Shown: one piece after another, positions 9,327 to 19,805 of the stretch
How the letters are laid out: each line of letters begins with the position of its first letter
How positions within the stretch are numbered: position 1 is the first letter of the stretch
Assembly (NCBI RefSeq): GCF_002831565.1
Contig: NZ_CP025096.1
Span: 3,573,027-3,637,026, forward strand
Origin: Spirosoma pollinicola
GTDB lineage: Bacteria > Bacteroidota > Bacteroidia > Cytophagales > Spirosomataceae
DNA length: 64,000 nucleotides
Direction of reading: 5' to 3'
The notes under the pieces: model-generated
Told to the model about the DNA's origin: nothing
Database searches by the model: none
The model's input: only the letters and a program-made list of their open reading frames with translations
Position numbers and translations under genes: made by a program

Positions 9327-11339
9327 TTACAATTCCAGAATCTTGATTTCTGTTCGACGATTGCGCTGATGCTCTTCCTCTGTTTTGGCGTTTTTAACCA
9401 CCAGGCGGGTTTCCCCGTAACCTTTTGCCACCAGCCTATCAGCCGTAACTCCCTGTGAGACAATATAATCGACAGCCGATTTGGCCCGGTTTTGCGACAA
9501 CTTCATGTTGTAGGCATCCGGGGCGCGGGCATCGGTATGCGAGCTAAGTTCAAGTTTGAGCGTTGGGTTATCCTTCAAAATCACAACGATCTTATCGAGT
9601 TCGGGCGCAGCATCGGAACGAATGTTGTACTTATCAAGATCGTAGTAAATATTTTCGAGAACGAACGTCTTGTTGAGCAGTGACCTATCGAGGAGAATAT
9701 CAACATTGAAGGTCGTATCAGTTTGGGGCTTTGTCAGGAAGATGGCTGGAATGCTTTTGCCCTGCATCGTAAATGGCTCCCGGTGGGTCAGATACCCTTT
9801 ACGCTCCGCCAGAATGGTGTAGTCCTTGCCTTCGGTTAAAGGATACTTCCCGAATGTTCCCGGCTGACCCGTGACGACTTCGGCAACTGGCTGACCCGTG
9901 GCATCGTCCAGTATCCGGACACGGGCCGAATCGAGTGGGCTAATGGGTGTCTCGTTAGCCGATACCGTTCCGGCAATAAAGTAGCGTACCGTTTTTGGCG
10001 CATTGGCGGGTGGCGGTGTCTGAACAACAATTGTTGTGGTGTCTGGCGCAGGACCTTCCTGGAAAAAATAAATATCATCGTCGCCTTTGCCACCGCCCCG
10101 GTTCGAAGCCATAAAGCCTTTCGCGGGCTCCGTATAGATCAACCCAAAATCGTCGGAGGGTGAATTAATGGGTTGCCCCATATTCTCGACACGCGTGACC
10201 CCACCCGAACGTGTAGCCACGAATACGTCCAGTTTGCCCAATCCCGGATGTCCATCTGAAGCAAAATACAACTTGGCATCAGGCCCTACGTAAGGGAACA
10301 TTTCATCGCCGGGCGTATTTATATCCCGACCCATATTAACGGGACGACTAAAGCGCCCCGATGCGTCGATGCTTGTGCGATAGAGGTCAATACCACCCGC
10401 ACCACCCGCGCGGTTCGAGGCAAAATAAAGCGTTTTGCCATCGGCCGAAAAAGCGGGGGAGCCGTCCCACGCCAGCGAATCGCTGATGGGCAAACGTAAC
10501 GGCTGGCTCCAGGCGTTACCTTCACCTAATCGGCTAATGTACAAATCAACGTCGAGCCCACCTTTGCGTTTGCCGTTGTTGCCCCGAGCGAGAATCATCG
10601 TCTTGCCATCTTTGGAAAACGCGGGGGTTCCTTCGTTTACATCGCCCTGAAAGACATTCGTGCTGAACAGTTCGGGTTGACCCGATGCGCCACTAATACT
10701 TCCTGTTTCGTCAGGCTTTTGATTCAACTTAGTCTTGTACAAGCCCAGCATAGGCTGGCCGTTATTTTTATAAACATTTTCCTTTCGCGAGGCCGTAAAC
10801 ACCAGGTCTTCTCCCCGTACAACAGGCGCAAACTCAGCACCTGCTGAGTTCAGGTTGCCCATGTTACGCAGAGTAATCATCGACTTATTCTGCGCAATCA
10901 CATTAATAGCTTTCAGCGTTTCAACTTCGCGTTTGGCTTTGTCAAGCGTGGCTTTGGCTGTCGTTTTGGGTGCCTTGGCAATATACTGCTGCAACTGGTC
11001 CAGTGCACCCGCGTAGTTACCCTGTGATTTCAGCGCATATGCATAGTTGAACCGGGCATCGGGCTCGGTCGTATTCGCTTCAATGGCTTTTTGGTAGAAT
11101 GGAACAGCCTCACCAAACCGGTTCGATAACCGATAGGATTCAGCAGTATAATAGTTCAGGCGGGCGGGGTCTATGCTGCCCTTTGCGGCTTTCTGAAATT
11201 GGGTGAGCGCCAGATTATATTCGCCAGCATCATAATGACGAACCCCTTTTTTATACGCCTGCATGGCCGAATTACAGCCCGTTAGTCCGCTGGTCAGACC
11301 TAACACCACGAGCAGTACAGATAACGTATTGATTTTCAT
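9327..11339 (-). CDS. OmpA-family lipoprotein with TPR, PD40 propeller and regulatory domain (PorE-like)
   Basis: The ATG at 11339 is chosen over the upstream in-frame one at 11384 because it begins the leader MKINTLSVLLVVLGLTSGLT followed by lipobox GC. Domain order is: TPR repeats (about 20-130), PD40/WD40-like beta-propeller blades (about 150-430, for example KDGKTMILARG and ADGKTLYFASNRAGG), a carboxypeptidase-regulatory-like domain (about 455-545), and a C-terminal OmpA domain with peptidoglycan-binding signs SSHTDARA and LSQNRAKSAVDYI. This is the architecture of PorE of the type IX secretion system, but the family has many paralogues and no PorP-like partner is adjacent, so a T9SS role is only possible. 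Confidence 0.85.
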   Translation of the reverse strand: MKINTLSVLLVVLGLTSGLTGCNSAMQAYKKGVRHYDAGEYNLALTQFQKAAKGSIDPARLNYYTAESYRLSNRFGEAVPFYQKAIEANTTEPDARFNYAYALKSQGNYAGALDQLQQYIAKAPKTTAKATLDKAKREVETLKAINVIAQNKSMITLRNMGNLNSAGAEFAPVVRGEDLVFTASRKENVYKNNGQPMLGLYKTKLNQKPDETGSISGASGQPELFSTNVFQGDVNEGTPAFSKDGKTMILARGNNGKRKGGLDVDLYISRLGEGNAWSQPLRLPISDSLAWDGSPAFSADGKTLYFASNRAGGAGGIDLYRTSIDASGRFSRPVNMGRDINTPGDEMFPYVGPDAKLYFASDGHPGLGKLDVFVATRSGGVTRVENMGQPINSPSDDFGLIYTEPAKGFMASNRGGGKGDDDIYFFQEGPAPDTTTIVVQTPPPANAPKTVRYFIAGTVSANETPISPLDSARVRILDDATGQPVAEVVTGQPGTFGKYPLTEGKDYTILAERKGYLTHREPFTMQGKSIPAIFLTKPQTDTTFNVDILLDRSLLNKTFVLENIYYDLDKYNIRSDAAPELDKIVVILKDNPTLKLELSSHTDARAPDAYNMKLSQNRAKSAVDYIVSQGVTADRLVAKGYGETRLVVKNAKTEEEHQRNRRTEIKILEL

Positions 11340-11420
11340 AGGACTAAAAAAGCAAATCGCTGTTTCACGCCCAAGATAATGCAAATTTGGGCGGGTCTTA
11401 CTTTTAACGCTTAGAATCGC

Positions 11421-11519
11421 TTTTTATTGAACGTGACGCGGGAGGAATCCCGCGATTTATGGACACTATATCAATAGCCATAAATCGCGGGATTCCTCCC
11501 GCGTCACGCTCAATAAAAA
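11421..11519. repeat. 42-bp inverted repeat with nested hairpins
   Basis: Arms 11421-11462 and 11478-11519 match except for one position (11431/11509). Each arm holds its own hairpin CGCGGGA-GGAA-TCCCGCG (11437-11454 in the left arm), so the unit looks like two inverted REP-type sequences. It lies directly after the gcvP stop codon. Confidence 0.85.
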
Positions 11520-11523
11520 CACT

Positions 11524-14427
11524 TTACGCCTGTTGCGCTACGCCTGCTTCCTCTGCAACTTCCGTAGCATACTCTTCAACAGGAATGCAGGAGCAAACCA
11601 GATTCCGGTCACCGTAAGCCGAATCAATCCGACTTACACTTGGCCAGAATTTACGGGCACGAACCTGCGGCAGTGGGAAAACGGCTTTCTCACGGCTGTA
11701 AGGCCGCGTCCAGGTATCGCTCAACGCAACCGTAGCCGTGTGAGGAGCATGTTTCAGCACATTGCTTGCCCGGTCTGCTTCCCCCGCTTCGATTTCGCGG
11801 ATTTCGTTACGAATAGCAATCATAGCTTCACAGAACCGATCCAGCTCGGCTTTCGACTCTGATTCCGTTGGCTCGATCATCAGCGTACCCGCTACCGGGA
11901 ACGACACGGTTGGTGCATGGAAACCGTAGTCCATTAACCGTTTGGCGATGTCCTCAACCTCAACACCCGTTGTTGCTTTAAATGGACGGCACTCCAGAAT
12001 CATTTCATGTGCGCAACGACCGTTAGTGCCGGTGTAAAGTGTATCGTAATGACCCTCTAACCGTGCTTTGATGTAATTAGCATTCAGTATGGCCCGCTTC
12101 GTGGCATTTGTCAGCCCTTCACCACCCATCATGGCGATGTATGCATACGAAATCGTAAGAATGCTGGCAGACCCGTAGGGCGCTGCCGAAATAGCGTGGA
12201 TAGCCTGATCGCCACCAATGTTTACCACGGCATGACTTGGCAGAAACGGTACCAGTTGCGGAGCCACACCAATTGGGCCCATGCCAGGACCACCACCACC
12301 GTGAGGAATACAGAATGTTTTGTGCAGGTTCAGGTGGCAAACGTCGGCCCCAATCGCAGCGGGGGAGGTCAGACCGACCTGCGCATTCATATTAGCACCA
12401 TCCATGTACACCTGCCCGCCATTTGCGTGAATAATGTCACAGATTTCTTTGATACTCTCTTCAAACACGCCGTGCGTTGATGGATACGTTACCATCAGGC
12501 ACGACAGGTCATTGCTATACTGTTCGGCTTTTGCTTTCAGGTCGGCCACGTCGATGTTGCCGCGCTCGTCGCACTTCACAATAACGACCTTCATTCCGGC
12601 CATTACGGCGCTGGCAGGGTTGGTACCGTGTGCCGACTGCGGAATGAGGGAAATAGTCCGGTGGAAATCGCCCCGACTTTCGTGATAGGCCCGGATCACC
12701 ATCAGACCCGCATATTCGCCCTGTGCGCCGGAGTTTGGCTGGAGCGACATAGCGGCAAAACCCGTAATTTCACAAAGCCACGCGTTCAGTTCGGTAAACA
12801 TCTGCTGATAGCCCGCTGTCTGATCTTTTGGCGCAAACGGGTGCAGCTTGCCAAGTTCCGGCCAGGTAACGGGTATCATTTCGGCCGTTGCATTCAACTT
12901 CATGGTGCAGCTACCGAGTGAAATCATCGAATGAACCAATGATAAGTCCTTCTCTTCCAATGACTTCAGGTACCGGAGCATTTCGTGCTCGGTGTGGTGT
13001 GTATTGAAGATAGGGTGTGTCAGGTAATCCGACTTCCGAACGAGTGGCTCCGGCCAGGTGATTTCCAGGCTTTCCAGAATTGCATCCATATCGGCTTTTA
13101 TGCCAAATACAGTCAGCAATTCAGTAACATCATGAAGCGACTTGGCTTCGTCGAACGACACCCCTACATGCTCTTCATCAGCCAGATAACGCAGGTTAAT
13201 TTGTGCCGCCTTCGCCGATTTCTTTAATGATTCGGTGTCTGATACTTTCACGGTAACCGTATCGAAGTAATTTTCTGTTGTTACTTCGTAGCCGTTCCAG
13301 CGTAATGCCGTTGCGAATATTTTGGTTAAGGCATGCACTTGTTCGGCAATGGCACGAAGCCGTTGCGGACCATGATAAACCGCATAACTTCCGGCCATAA
13401 CAGCCAACAGAACTTGAGCAGTACAAATATTTGAGGTCGCTTTTTCGCGACGGATGTGCTGCTCACGGGTTTGCAGGGCCATTCGTAACGCCGGTTTGCC
13501 TTCGGCATCCTGCGATACGCCGATAATCCGGCCCGGAATCTGACGCTTGAAGGCATCGCGGGTAGCGAAGAAAGCCGCGTGTGGGCCACCGTAGCCCATT
13601 GGCACGCCAAACCGCTGCGATGAACCAACGACAACGTCTGCACCCATTTCGCCGGGAGATGTCAGTAAAGTTAACGCCAGTAAGTCGGCGGCAACGGCAA
13701 CGGTAATAGCTAGTTCGTGGGCCGACGCAATAATGTCTGTATAATCGAATACTTCACCATCCGAAGCTGGGTATTGCAACAGCATCCCGAAAATCTCGCC
13801 ACTTGTCAGGTCAACTGTGCGGTGGTCACCAACCAGAATCGTAATGCCAACAGGTGTTGCCCGTGTCAGCAGCACGTCAATGGTTTGTGGATGGCAGCGA
13901 TCAGAGACGAAAAATGTGGTGGCCGATTTCTTCGGTGCCGGACGCATGGCAAAAAGCATATGCATCGCTTCGGCGGCTGCGGTGGCTTCGTCCAGAAGGG
14001 ATGCATTGGCTAGATCCATACCCGTCAGGTCGGATACCACTGTCTGAAAGTTCAGCAACGCTTCGAGACGTCCCTGAGCAATTTCGGCCTGATAAGGCGT
14101 ATAGGCTGTGTACCAGGCTGGGTTTTCGAGAATGTTACGGAGAATAACGTTCGGTGTCAGCGTGTCGTAATAGCCTGTACCGATATACGATTTAAAGATT
14201 TTGTTCTGCCCGGCTACTTTTTTGAAATCCGTAAGGAAAGCAGTTTCTGACTTTGGTGCGGGAAGATTCAGTGGATTTGGCAGCCGAATAACATCAGGTA
14301 CGGTCTGGCCAATTAATTCGTCAATGGATTCGGCTCCAATGGTACGGAGCATGTCGGCAAGAGCCGCGTCGGTCTGACCGTGATGACGGTCTTCAAATAT
14401 GTCTGTCTGTTGAAGATTAAGTTTCAT
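11524..14427 (-). CDS. gcvP: Glycine dehydrogenase (aminomethyl-transferring), P-protein
   Basis: Decarboxylates glycine with pyridoxal phosphate and passes the aminomethyl group to the H-protein of the glycine cleavage system. At 967 aa it is the fused single-chain form. The N-terminal half carries the typical [20 protein letters not shown] and the C-terminal half the PLP-lysine region [20 protein letters not shown]. The start at 14427 ([17 protein letters not shown]) aligns with family N-termini; a GTG at 14442 is the alternative. gcvT and gcvH are not in the window. A TAnnTTTG element lies at 14463-14470. Confidence 0.96.
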   Translation of the reverse strand: MKLNLQQTDIFEDRHHGQTDAALADMLRTIGAESIDELIGQTVPDVIRLPNPLNLPAPKSETAFLTDFKKVAGQNKIFKSYIGTGYYDTLTPNVILRNILENPAWYTAYTPYQAEIAQGRLEALLNFQTVVSDLTGMDLANASLLDEATAAAEAMHMLFAMRPAPKKSATTFFVSDRCHPQTIDVLLTRATPVGITILVGDHRTVDLTSGEIFGMLLQYPASDGEVFDYTDIIASAHELAITVAVAADLLALTLLTSPGEMGADVVVGSSQRFGVPMGYGGPHAAFFATRDAFKRQIPGRIIGVSQDAEGKPALRMALQTREQHIRREKATSNICTAQVLLAVMAGSYAVYHGPQRLRAIAEQVHALTKIFATALRWNGYEVTTENYFDTVTVKVSDTESLKKSAKAAQINLRYLADEEHVGVSFDEAKSLHDVTELLTVFGIKADMDAILESLEITWPEPLVRKSDYLTHPIFNTHHTEHEMLRYLKSLEEKDLSLVHSMISLGSCTMKLNATAEMIPVTWPELGKLHPFAPKDQTAGYQQMFTELNAWLCEITGFAAMSLQPNSGAQGEYAGLMVIRAYHESRGDFHRTISLIPQSAHGTNPASAVMAGMKVVIVKCDERGNIDVADLKAKAEQYSNDLSCLMVTYPSTHGVFEESIKEICDIIHANGGQVYMDGANMNAQVGLTSPAAIGADVCHLNLHKTFCIPHGGGGPGMGPIGVAPQLVPFLPSHAVVNIGGDQAIHAISAAPYGSASILTISYAYIAMMGGEGLTNATKRAILNANYIKARLEGHYDTLYTGTNGRCAHEMILECRPFKATTGVEVEDIAKRLMDYGFHAPTVSFPVAGTLMIEPTESESKAELDRFCEAMIAIRNEIREIEAGEADRASNVLKHAPHTATVALSDTWTRPYSREKAVFPLPQVRARKFWPSVSRIDSAYGDRNLVCSCIPVEEYATEVAEEAGVAQQA

Positions 14428-14462
14428 GCCGGGATCGCCCACTTTTTGTTTAAATGGAAACT

Positions 14463-14470
14463 CAAATTTA
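14463..14470 (-). promoter_or_regulatory. Promoter -7 element of gcvP
   Basis: On the minus strand this reads TAAATTTG, a match to TAnnTTTG, 36 bases before the preferred ATG. The -33 position is poor. Confidence 0.45.
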
Positions 14471-14583
14471 CGTCAAAACGTGCTAAGTCTAAGAATTCGG
14501 CACGTTAGTTGTTAACTTTCGTGTGGAACATACATATATGTCTCGTTTTTGTCCTGTATCTAGCCCCTAATTGCTTCACCACT

Positions 14584-15441
14584 ATGAAACAAGCCATCCT
14601 CAATACAGTATCATCTACTCTGGATAAACTTGGGTTCGATGGTGACCGGGTACTGTTCAAAACAGCCATTCTAGCCCATAAATTAGGCTTGAAGAGCGCT
14701 ATTGATAACAGTAAGCCGTACAATTTTGGCGGCTTCTCTATGTATGTCGACCCTCATGATACCCTTCAGATTATTGGCTCAGGCAAATTTGAAGAAACCG
14801 AAACCCAGACCATTCTTTCCTATGTGAAGGAAGACACGGTTATGCTTGATATTGGTGCTAATATGGGTTTTTACAGTATTCGGGTTGGTCAGAAGGCAAA
14901 AAAAGGTAAAGTAATTGCCTTTGAACCTGACCCCGGCAACTTCGATACACTTCAAAAAAACCTGGTCCTCAATAACCTGACAAACGTAATGCCTTATAAC
15001 GCAGCTTTATCTGACAAGAAAGAGACACTGCGACTGTATAAACATCCCTTCAATGTTGGGGATTACCGCCTATACAACGATGGGGATTTCAAAGAATATG
15101 TGGACGTTCCAACTCTACGACTTGATGATACGGTAAAAGAACGGGTTGACCTTATAAAGATTGATGTTCAGGGATTTGAGTATTTTGTTCTTAAAGGCGG
15201 CCGATCTATTCTGGCGAAATACATGCCTATTGTCATCAGCGAGTTCTGGCCGCGTGGCCTATACAATAGCGGTGCCTCTCCGGCCGATTATTTAACGATG
15301 ATGAAGGATCTGGGCTATGGTGTTAGTCGCATTGACGAGGAGAATAATAAAGTAGTGTCAGCAACTTACGAAGAGCTTCATGAATTAGGCTCAAAACCTG
15401 TTAATCGGTATATTAATTTGGTTTTTCAGGCTGCTGTATAA
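14584..15441 (+). CDS. FkbM family methyltransferase
   Basis: SAM-dependent O-methyltransferase of about 285 aa. Motif I is LDIGANMGFYS (about residues 88-98), followed by VIAFEPDPGNF and later DLIKIDVQGFEYFVLKGG, which together define the FkbM group. Such enzymes often methylate sugars of surface glycans or secondary metabolites. The ATG at 14584 is chosen; the frame is open to 14509, but that extension lacks similarity and looks untranslated. It is followed 26 bases later by another methyltransferase gene, and the pair sits beside the glycosyltransferase operon, which supports a role in decorating glycans. Confidence 0.85.
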   Translation: MKQAILNTVSSTLDKLGFDGDRVLFKTAILAHKLGLKSAIDNSKPYNFGGFSMYVDPHDTLQIIGSGKFEETETQTILSYVKEDTVMLDIGANMGFYSIRVGQKAKKGKVIAFEPDPGNFDTLQKNLVLNNLTNVMPYNAALSDKKETLRLYKHPFNVGDYRLYNDGDFKEYVDVPTLRLDDTVKERVDLIKIDVQGFEYFVLKGGRSILAKYMPIVISEFWPRGLYNSGASPADYLTMMKDLGYGVSRIDEENNKVVSATYEELHELGSKPVNRYINLVFQAAV

Positions 15442-15467
15442 TCTGGAAATTCATCTACATTCTCTTT

Positions 15468-16148
15468 ATGCTTCGACGATCCATTATTAATATAGCTCAG
15501 AATTTACTGGCGACGACTGGCTATACATTTGCCACGAGAATGACCTGGATGGAACGTAAACCTCGCTTTCTTATAAGTGATCGTATGGATTATGTTCGTT
15601 TGTCTTCTCTGGACTTATGCGCTTCTGAAATTTATGACAAGCAAATAGCCGGTAATGTCGCCGAATTAGGGGTATTCAGGGGCGATTTTGCGGAGAAAAT
15701 AAGCCTAGCCTTTCCAGATAGAAAATTATATCTATTCGACACCTTTGAAGGATTTGACAAGCGCGACATTGCTGTTGATAATCTTAAATCGTATTCGGCA
15801 GGTGACGAGGATTTTTCAAAAACCAGTGTAAATATTGTCTTGAAGAACCTGCCTTACCCACAAAATTGCCTGATAAGGAAAGGCTTTTTCCCCGAATCCG
15901 TTCAACCTGAAGATACCCATGAAACGTTTGCCTTTGTGAGTATTGATACGGACTTGTACCAGCCTATTTTTGAAGGACTGGAGTTTTTTTACCCCAGGTT
16001 GAGCAGAGGTGGATACATATTCATTCACGACTACAATAACGATGTCTATAAAGGGGCAAAACAAGCGGTCCAGGAGTTTTGCCAAAAAAATAGTGTGTCC
16101 TACTTCCCCCTGACTGATGGTGCAGGAAGTGCCATCATTGCCAAATAG
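15468..16148 (+). CDS. TylF/MycF family methyltransferase
   Basis: A 226-aa SAM- and Mg-dependent O-methyltransferase of the macrocin O-methyltransferase type. Visible motifs are AELGVFRGDF (65-74, SAM site), LFDTFEGFD (89-97), the metal-binding SIDTDLYQP (158-166) and HDYNND (187-192). TylF itself methylates a deoxysugar hydroxyl, which suits a neighbour of FkbM and glycosyltransferase genes. It is probably co-transcribed with the FkbM gene. The stop is only 5 bases from the stop of a convergent lipoprotein gene. Confidence 0.85.
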   Translation: MLRRSIINIAQNLLATTGYTFATRMTWMERKPRFLISDRMDYVRLSSLDLCASEIYDKQIAGNVAELGVFRGDFAEKISLAFPDRKLYLFDTFEGFDKRDIAVDNLKSYSAGDEDFSKTSVNIVLKNLPYPQNCLIRKGFFPESVQPEDTHETFAFVSIDTDLYQPIFEGLEFFYPRLSRGGYIFIHDYNNDVYKGAKQAVQEFCQKNSVSYFPLTDGAGSAIIAK

Positions 16149-16153
16149 GACTC

Positions 16154-16600
16154 TTATTTAGGAATTCTAATAGCCTCAGCTAACGACTTTGTACCGTACC
16201 GGTCATAGTATTCTGTATACCGAATTGAGCCTTTAGTGAGAATAAGATTTTCCCAGGTTATGGGTAAGCTGGATTGAAGCGTGTACTGGAGGATTGTTTT
16301 TTCAGCATTCGCAAAACCCCAGGTGAGCGATGCACTACTCTGATCTTGTGCGTAGTATTTCCCGGTCTTGTCACTAAAAAATTCTATGTATTCGTCCGAG
16401 AAACTTTCTGTATTCTGTGTTCCTCCTCGCTTATAATAATGAGGAGTGTTATTTTGCAAGTACCGTATTTCGTCAATCTTCCAGGCATGAGCGGTCAGAA
16501 GTTGCTCGGGCGTTTGGGGTGCGACATCTTTTGTACAAGATAAAAAGCTTGAAAAAATCATAATTATAAAAAAGAGTTGAACTATTTTAACATATTTCAT
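16154..16600 (-). CDS. Small lipoprotein, lipocalin-like
   Basis: A 148-residue exported protein of unknown function. The leader MKYVKIVQLFFIIMIFSSFL ends in SC, a lipobox with Cys22. The segment LTAHAWKIDEIRYLQNN resembles the first strand of the lipocalin-like lipoproteins frequent in Spirosoma-type genomes, followed by alternating strands typical of a beta-barrel. It converges on the TylF gene with a 5-base gap and is probably monocistronic. The lipocalin assignment is by pattern only. Confidence 0.65.
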   Translation of the reverse strand: MKYVKIVQLFFIIMIFSSFLSCTKDVAPQTPEQLLTAHAWKIDEIRYLQNNTPHYYKRGGTQNTESFSDEYIEFFSDKTGKYYAQDQSSASLTWGFANAEKTILQYTLQSSLPITWENLILTKGSIRYTEYYDRYGTKSLAEAIRIPK

Positions 16601-16670
16601 GAAATTGATGCTGCTTTATAAGTTAAATATTGATAAATGCATACAAAATTAAAATAAATCTGACAACTCT

Positions 16671-17888
16671 CTATCTCCCAACAGCCTGTATATTAGGTCC
16701 TAACCATTTGCTAACACTACTGGTCACGCGATCAACGGTTATTTCGCTCATTGAAAAGCGCGACTCAGGATTAAATTCGGCAGCAATACCGGCTAAATCT
16801 GTCCGATGCTCTTCAATATAAGCAGGGTACAGATGGGTAATATGAGAGCCTGTTTCGGCTGGATATGGATGCCAGCGCACCAGCGATTTTCCCTGCGAAA
16901 TCACTAGTGTGGGTGTTTGCGTTGACGCAGCAATGTGCACAATTCCGGTTTCGTTGGCAATTAATAAATCGGCCTTTGTCAATACATATACCAATTCTGG
17001 AATGGACAAGTCGCCGGTTAAATCAACAATACCCGATGTAGTGGGCATATTCGTCAGAAAGGCTTCCGTATATATTTTTTCGTTAGGCGCCCCGGTTAAG
17101 ACAAGTTTGTAGGTTGGAAAGTGAGCCAGTATAAACCGGGCAACTTCGGTGAATCGCTCAGCAGGCCATACCCGAAAGTCCTGCCCGGCACCCAATGATA
17201 AAACGACATACTGCTCAGGAATAACTACGGATTTGGCACATTGTATGTCGAGTTGAGGTAGTTGAATAGCCGTAGGTTCTTGTAAGAAACCCTCAGTAAT
17301 CCGGCGATCACGCTCCATTTCAAATACAATGCCGGGCCCGGAGTTGATCAACTGCGTATACAAACGATCGCCCAGGACAGCTTCCCAGCGGGCAATATTG
17401 ATATAATCAGTTTCGCAGCCAACTCGCTCAGATGCACCCGTTGCCCACGCCATGAAATCATCCAGAACCAATACGCGACTATAAGACGGGCAAAAGGCGA
17501 CAGAAAACCCCTCTAATCGAAGCCGACGCACAACCCGAAACCGGTATAACGGCCGGGTTGATAATTTATAAATATCCACCCAGATAAACTGGTCAACGAC
17601 ATCAGCATCAAAAGTCTCAGCTAGTGATTTCAGGGCGATATTTCCCAAAAGTGTTAGCTGATGATTTTTATAACGAGCTGATTCTTTCAGTCGGTGGAGG
17701 TGATTTCGAAACATCAGATAGTCGCCCATCACATCGAGCCGAATAACTACCAGTGAGTTTGGCTTCTTTGCTGAATTGACGGTCAGTACAGCTACAGTAT
17801 CCACCAGAAACAGGATCAGGTCAATCAGAGCCAGCGCCGGTATCATAAAGGGCGATGTCTTCAAGAACCGAATGAGTTTCTTAAGCAT
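16671..17888 (-). CDS. Glycosyltransferase family 9 (heptosyltransferase-like)
   Basis: A 405-aa GT-B enzyme that resembles ADP-heptose:LPS heptosyltransferases. The N-terminal half has VVIRLDVMGDYLMFRNHL, the acceptor-domain start, and the C-terminal half has VVLSLGAGQDFRVWPAERF and LLIANETGIVHIAASTQTPT, the nucleotide-sugar site. The true donor sugar cannot be told. A hydrophobic N-terminal stretch (about residues 12-35) may associate it with the membrane. It is the last gene of a five-gene operon, sharing its first base with the stop of the preceding GT2 gene. Confidence 0.85.
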   Translation of the reverse strand: MLKKLIRFLKTSPFMIPALALIDLILFLVDTVAVLTVNSAKKPNSLVVIRLDVMGDYLMFRNHLHRLKESARYKNHQLTLLGNIALKSLAETFDADVVDQFIWVDIYKLSTRPLYRFRVVRRLRLEGFSVAFCPSYSRVLVLDDFMAWATGASERVGCETDYINIARWEAVLGDRLYTQLINSGPGIVFEMERDRRITEGFLQEPTAIQLPQLDIQCAKSVVIPEQYVVLSLGAGQDFRVWPAERFTEVARFILAHFPTYKLVLTGAPNEKIYTEAFLTNMPTTSGIVDLTGDLSIPELVYVLTKADLLIANETGIVHIAASTQTPTLVISQGKSLVRWHPYPAETGSHITHLYPAYIEEHRTDLAGIAAEFNPESRFSMSEITVDRVTSSVSKWLGPNIQAVGR

Positions 17889-18652
17889 TACTTAACGAGG
17901 TTATAAACGGATGTAATGGCCCGGTTGTGTAGTCGGTGCAGCCATCGAATGGGCGTTCCTGCCCAGTATCGGGCAAACGTCTGATAATCTTCGTCGAACT
18001 GAAGCCCGTACTGATTACCGCCTTTAGAGTCTGCATGAATACGGAAGGCCGTTAGAGGTTGCGGGAGTATAGCGGGCGGCTGTAGCTGTTGTAAACGTAA
18101 CCACCAGTCATAATCCATTGTATAGTGCAAGGACTCGGTCAGGAAACCCAGTTGAGTATGCACACTTCGTCGCCAGAAAGTAGACGGCTGGCAAATGGCA
18201 TTCGTCATGCCTAAATACAGGGCTGGTGTGAGCGACCGGAGTAACCGTTTATAATGCCGCACCGGCTGTTGAATAGGTCTGCCTGCCTGATCAACAATCT
18301 GACAGTCGCCGGTGAGCCAGAGCTTATCAGGATTATCGGCAAAAAAATCGCCCACAGATGCCAGTGTACCGGGCAGGAAATAATCGTCTGAATTGAGCCA
18401 GCAAACAATGTCGCCTGTGGCTAGCCGAAGCCCTTTATTGATCGCATCTGTTTGGCCACTGTCCCGCTCGGCAATCAGTGTGAGTCGATCCTTGTATTCA
18501 CCAACAATTGGTAACGTTTCATCCGTTGACAGTGCATCAACAATAATATACTCGATGTTGGGATAGTCCTGCGATAGTACTGACTCTATCGTTTGCCGAA
18601 TGAATTTTCCCTGATTGTACGATGGGGTGATAATACTAATACGAGGTTGCAT
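17888..18652 (-). CDS. Glycosyltransferase family 2
   Basis: A 254-aa GT-A enzyme. ISIITPSYNQGKFIRQTIES at the N-terminus, IEYIIVDALSTDETLPIV, the donor loop CWLNSDDYFLPG with the DxD-type motif, and the acceptor-side YTMDYDWWLRLQ are all typical. It probably adds one sugar in the polysaccharide made by this operon. It lies 2 bases after DUF2304 and overlaps GT9 by one base, which supports a tightly coupled transcript. Confidence 0.9.
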   Translation of the reverse strand: MQPRISIITPSYNQGKFIRQTIESVLSQDYPNIEYIIVDALSTDETLPIVGEYKDRLTLIAERDSGQTDAINKGLRLATGDIVCWLNSDDYFLPGTLASVGDFFADNPDKLWLTGDCQIVDQAGRPIQQPVRHYKRLLRSLTPALYLGMTNAICQPSTFWRRSVHTQLGFLTESLHYTMDYDWWLRLQQLQPPAILPQPLTAFRIHADSKGGNQYGLQFDEDYQTFARYWAGTPIRWLHRLHNRAITSVYNLVK

Positions 18653-18654
18653 AC

Positions 18655-19059
18655 TTAATCGGTAAGGGCAACAGATTGAGTATCGCTGATTCCCGGTTCG
18701 TTGATAACATGACGGTGCTTAAGTTCATTTCTCAACAAGGCAACCTCCTGCGTCAGTACTTTAATCTGGTTTTGCTGGCGGGAAACAACTACTGACAAGT
18801 GAACCAAGAAGATCGTGATCGCAAAAATAGCTCCTAGAAATATGAGCGAAGGCGGATAGAAAACACCCAGTGCCAGTGAAATTTGCTCAAGGCCTTTCCG
18901 CCAGATCGAGAAAATAATCAGGATAACCGTGCAGACAATCCATAATATTGAATACTCCTCCCGAAGCTTCCCTCTTACAATCAGCCGAAAAATAAACAGC
19001 AAAAATAAAACTGCGCTTAAAAGGCTGATAATCTGTATTGTAATTGGTACCGAATCCAT
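18655..19059 (-). CDS. DUF2304 membrane protein
   Basis: A 134-aa protein with three hydrophobic segments in its first 90 residues (TIQIISLLSAVLFLLFIFRL, then YSILWIVCTVILIIFSIW, then SLIFLGAIFAITIFLVHL) and a cytoplasmic coiled-coil tail (RQQNQIKVLTQEVALLRNEL). DUF2304 proteins are commonly encoded next to DPM1/GtrB-like GT2 enzymes, as here, and may recruit or help such an enzyme at the membrane; the exact role is not established. Its ATG overlaps the stop of the upstream GT2 by one base. Confidence 0.85.
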   Translation of the reverse strand: MDSVPITIQIISLLSAVLFLLFIFRLIVRGKLREEYSILWIVCTVILIIFSIWRKGLEQISLALGVFYPPSLIFLGAIFAITIFLVHLSVVVSRQQNQIKVLTQEVALLRNELKHRHVINEPGISDTQSVALTD

Positions 19060-19793
19060 CAGCGAGTTCGTTTATTTATCAAACGAAAATACATAAACAC
19101 AATGCCAAGCGACACCTTGAGCATATAATAAAGCGCCCGGCTGGTGTCGATGGATGATACGCCCTCTTCCCGATTGCGCATCTTTACGGGAACTTCCTTT
19201 ATTCGAAGTCCCTGTAAACCAAATTGTACAATTGACTCTGGTTCAGGGTATTCGTCGGGATAATAACTATTCACGATCTCAATGGTTCGACGGTTAAACG
19301 CCCGAAAACCAGATGTACTGTCATGAATGGTTTTGCCAATGATCAACTGGTTCAGCCAGCGAAAATACTTGATCCCCAGCCGACGTGTAAAGGACGATTG
19401 AAAGCCCTCCCGGCAAATAAACCGGGAACCAATGGAGACATCTGCCTCCCGCTGAAAAATAGGCTGTAACACCGTAGGTAATTCGTTTGCCGGATGCTGC
19501 CCGTCGCCATCCATCTGTACGGCTATGTCATATCCTTTTTGATAGGCATACCGATAGCCACTATGCATAGCGCCACCGATGCCCAGATTGACCGGCAAAT
19601 TCAGGTACGAACAGGGTAGTTTCCGAACAATACTCAACGACCCATCCGTAGAGCAATCATTAACGACCAGTACATCTAACTGATAGTTTTCCTGATTACG
19701 CAGCGCAATCAGTTCGTGCACCACATTGGCTATGGCTCCCTGTTCATTATAACAGGGTACAATGACCAGAATATGCGGTTGATGCGTCGTCAT
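19059..19793 (-). CDS. Glycosyltransferase family 2, DPM1/GtrB-like
   Basis: A 244-aa GT-A enzyme. It carries ILVIVPCYNEQGAIANVVHE, VLVVNDCSTDGS, NLGIGGAMHSGYRYA and the DxD segment VQMDGDGQHPANELP, the set expected of polyprenyl-phosphate sugar synthases. It has no C-terminal membrane helices, so it would rely on a partner such as the DUF2304 protein encoded right after it. A likely job is loading a sugar on a lipid carrier for the large membrane protein of the operon to use. That chain is inferred from gene order. Confidence 0.88.
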   Translation of the reverse strand: MTTHQPHILVIVPCYNEQGAIANVVHELIALRNQENYQLDVLVVNDCSTDGSLSIVRKLPCSYLNLPVNLGIGGAMHSGYRYAYQKGYDIAVQMDGDGQHPANELPTVLQPIFQREADVSIGSRFICREGFQSSFTRRLGIKYFRWLNQLIIGKTIHDSTSGFRAFNRRTIEIVNSYYPDEYPEPESIVQFGLQGLRIKEVPVKMRNREEGVSSIDTSRALYYMLKVSLGIVFMYFRLINKRTR

Positions 19794-19805
19794 AGCTGGG
19801 CTTTG

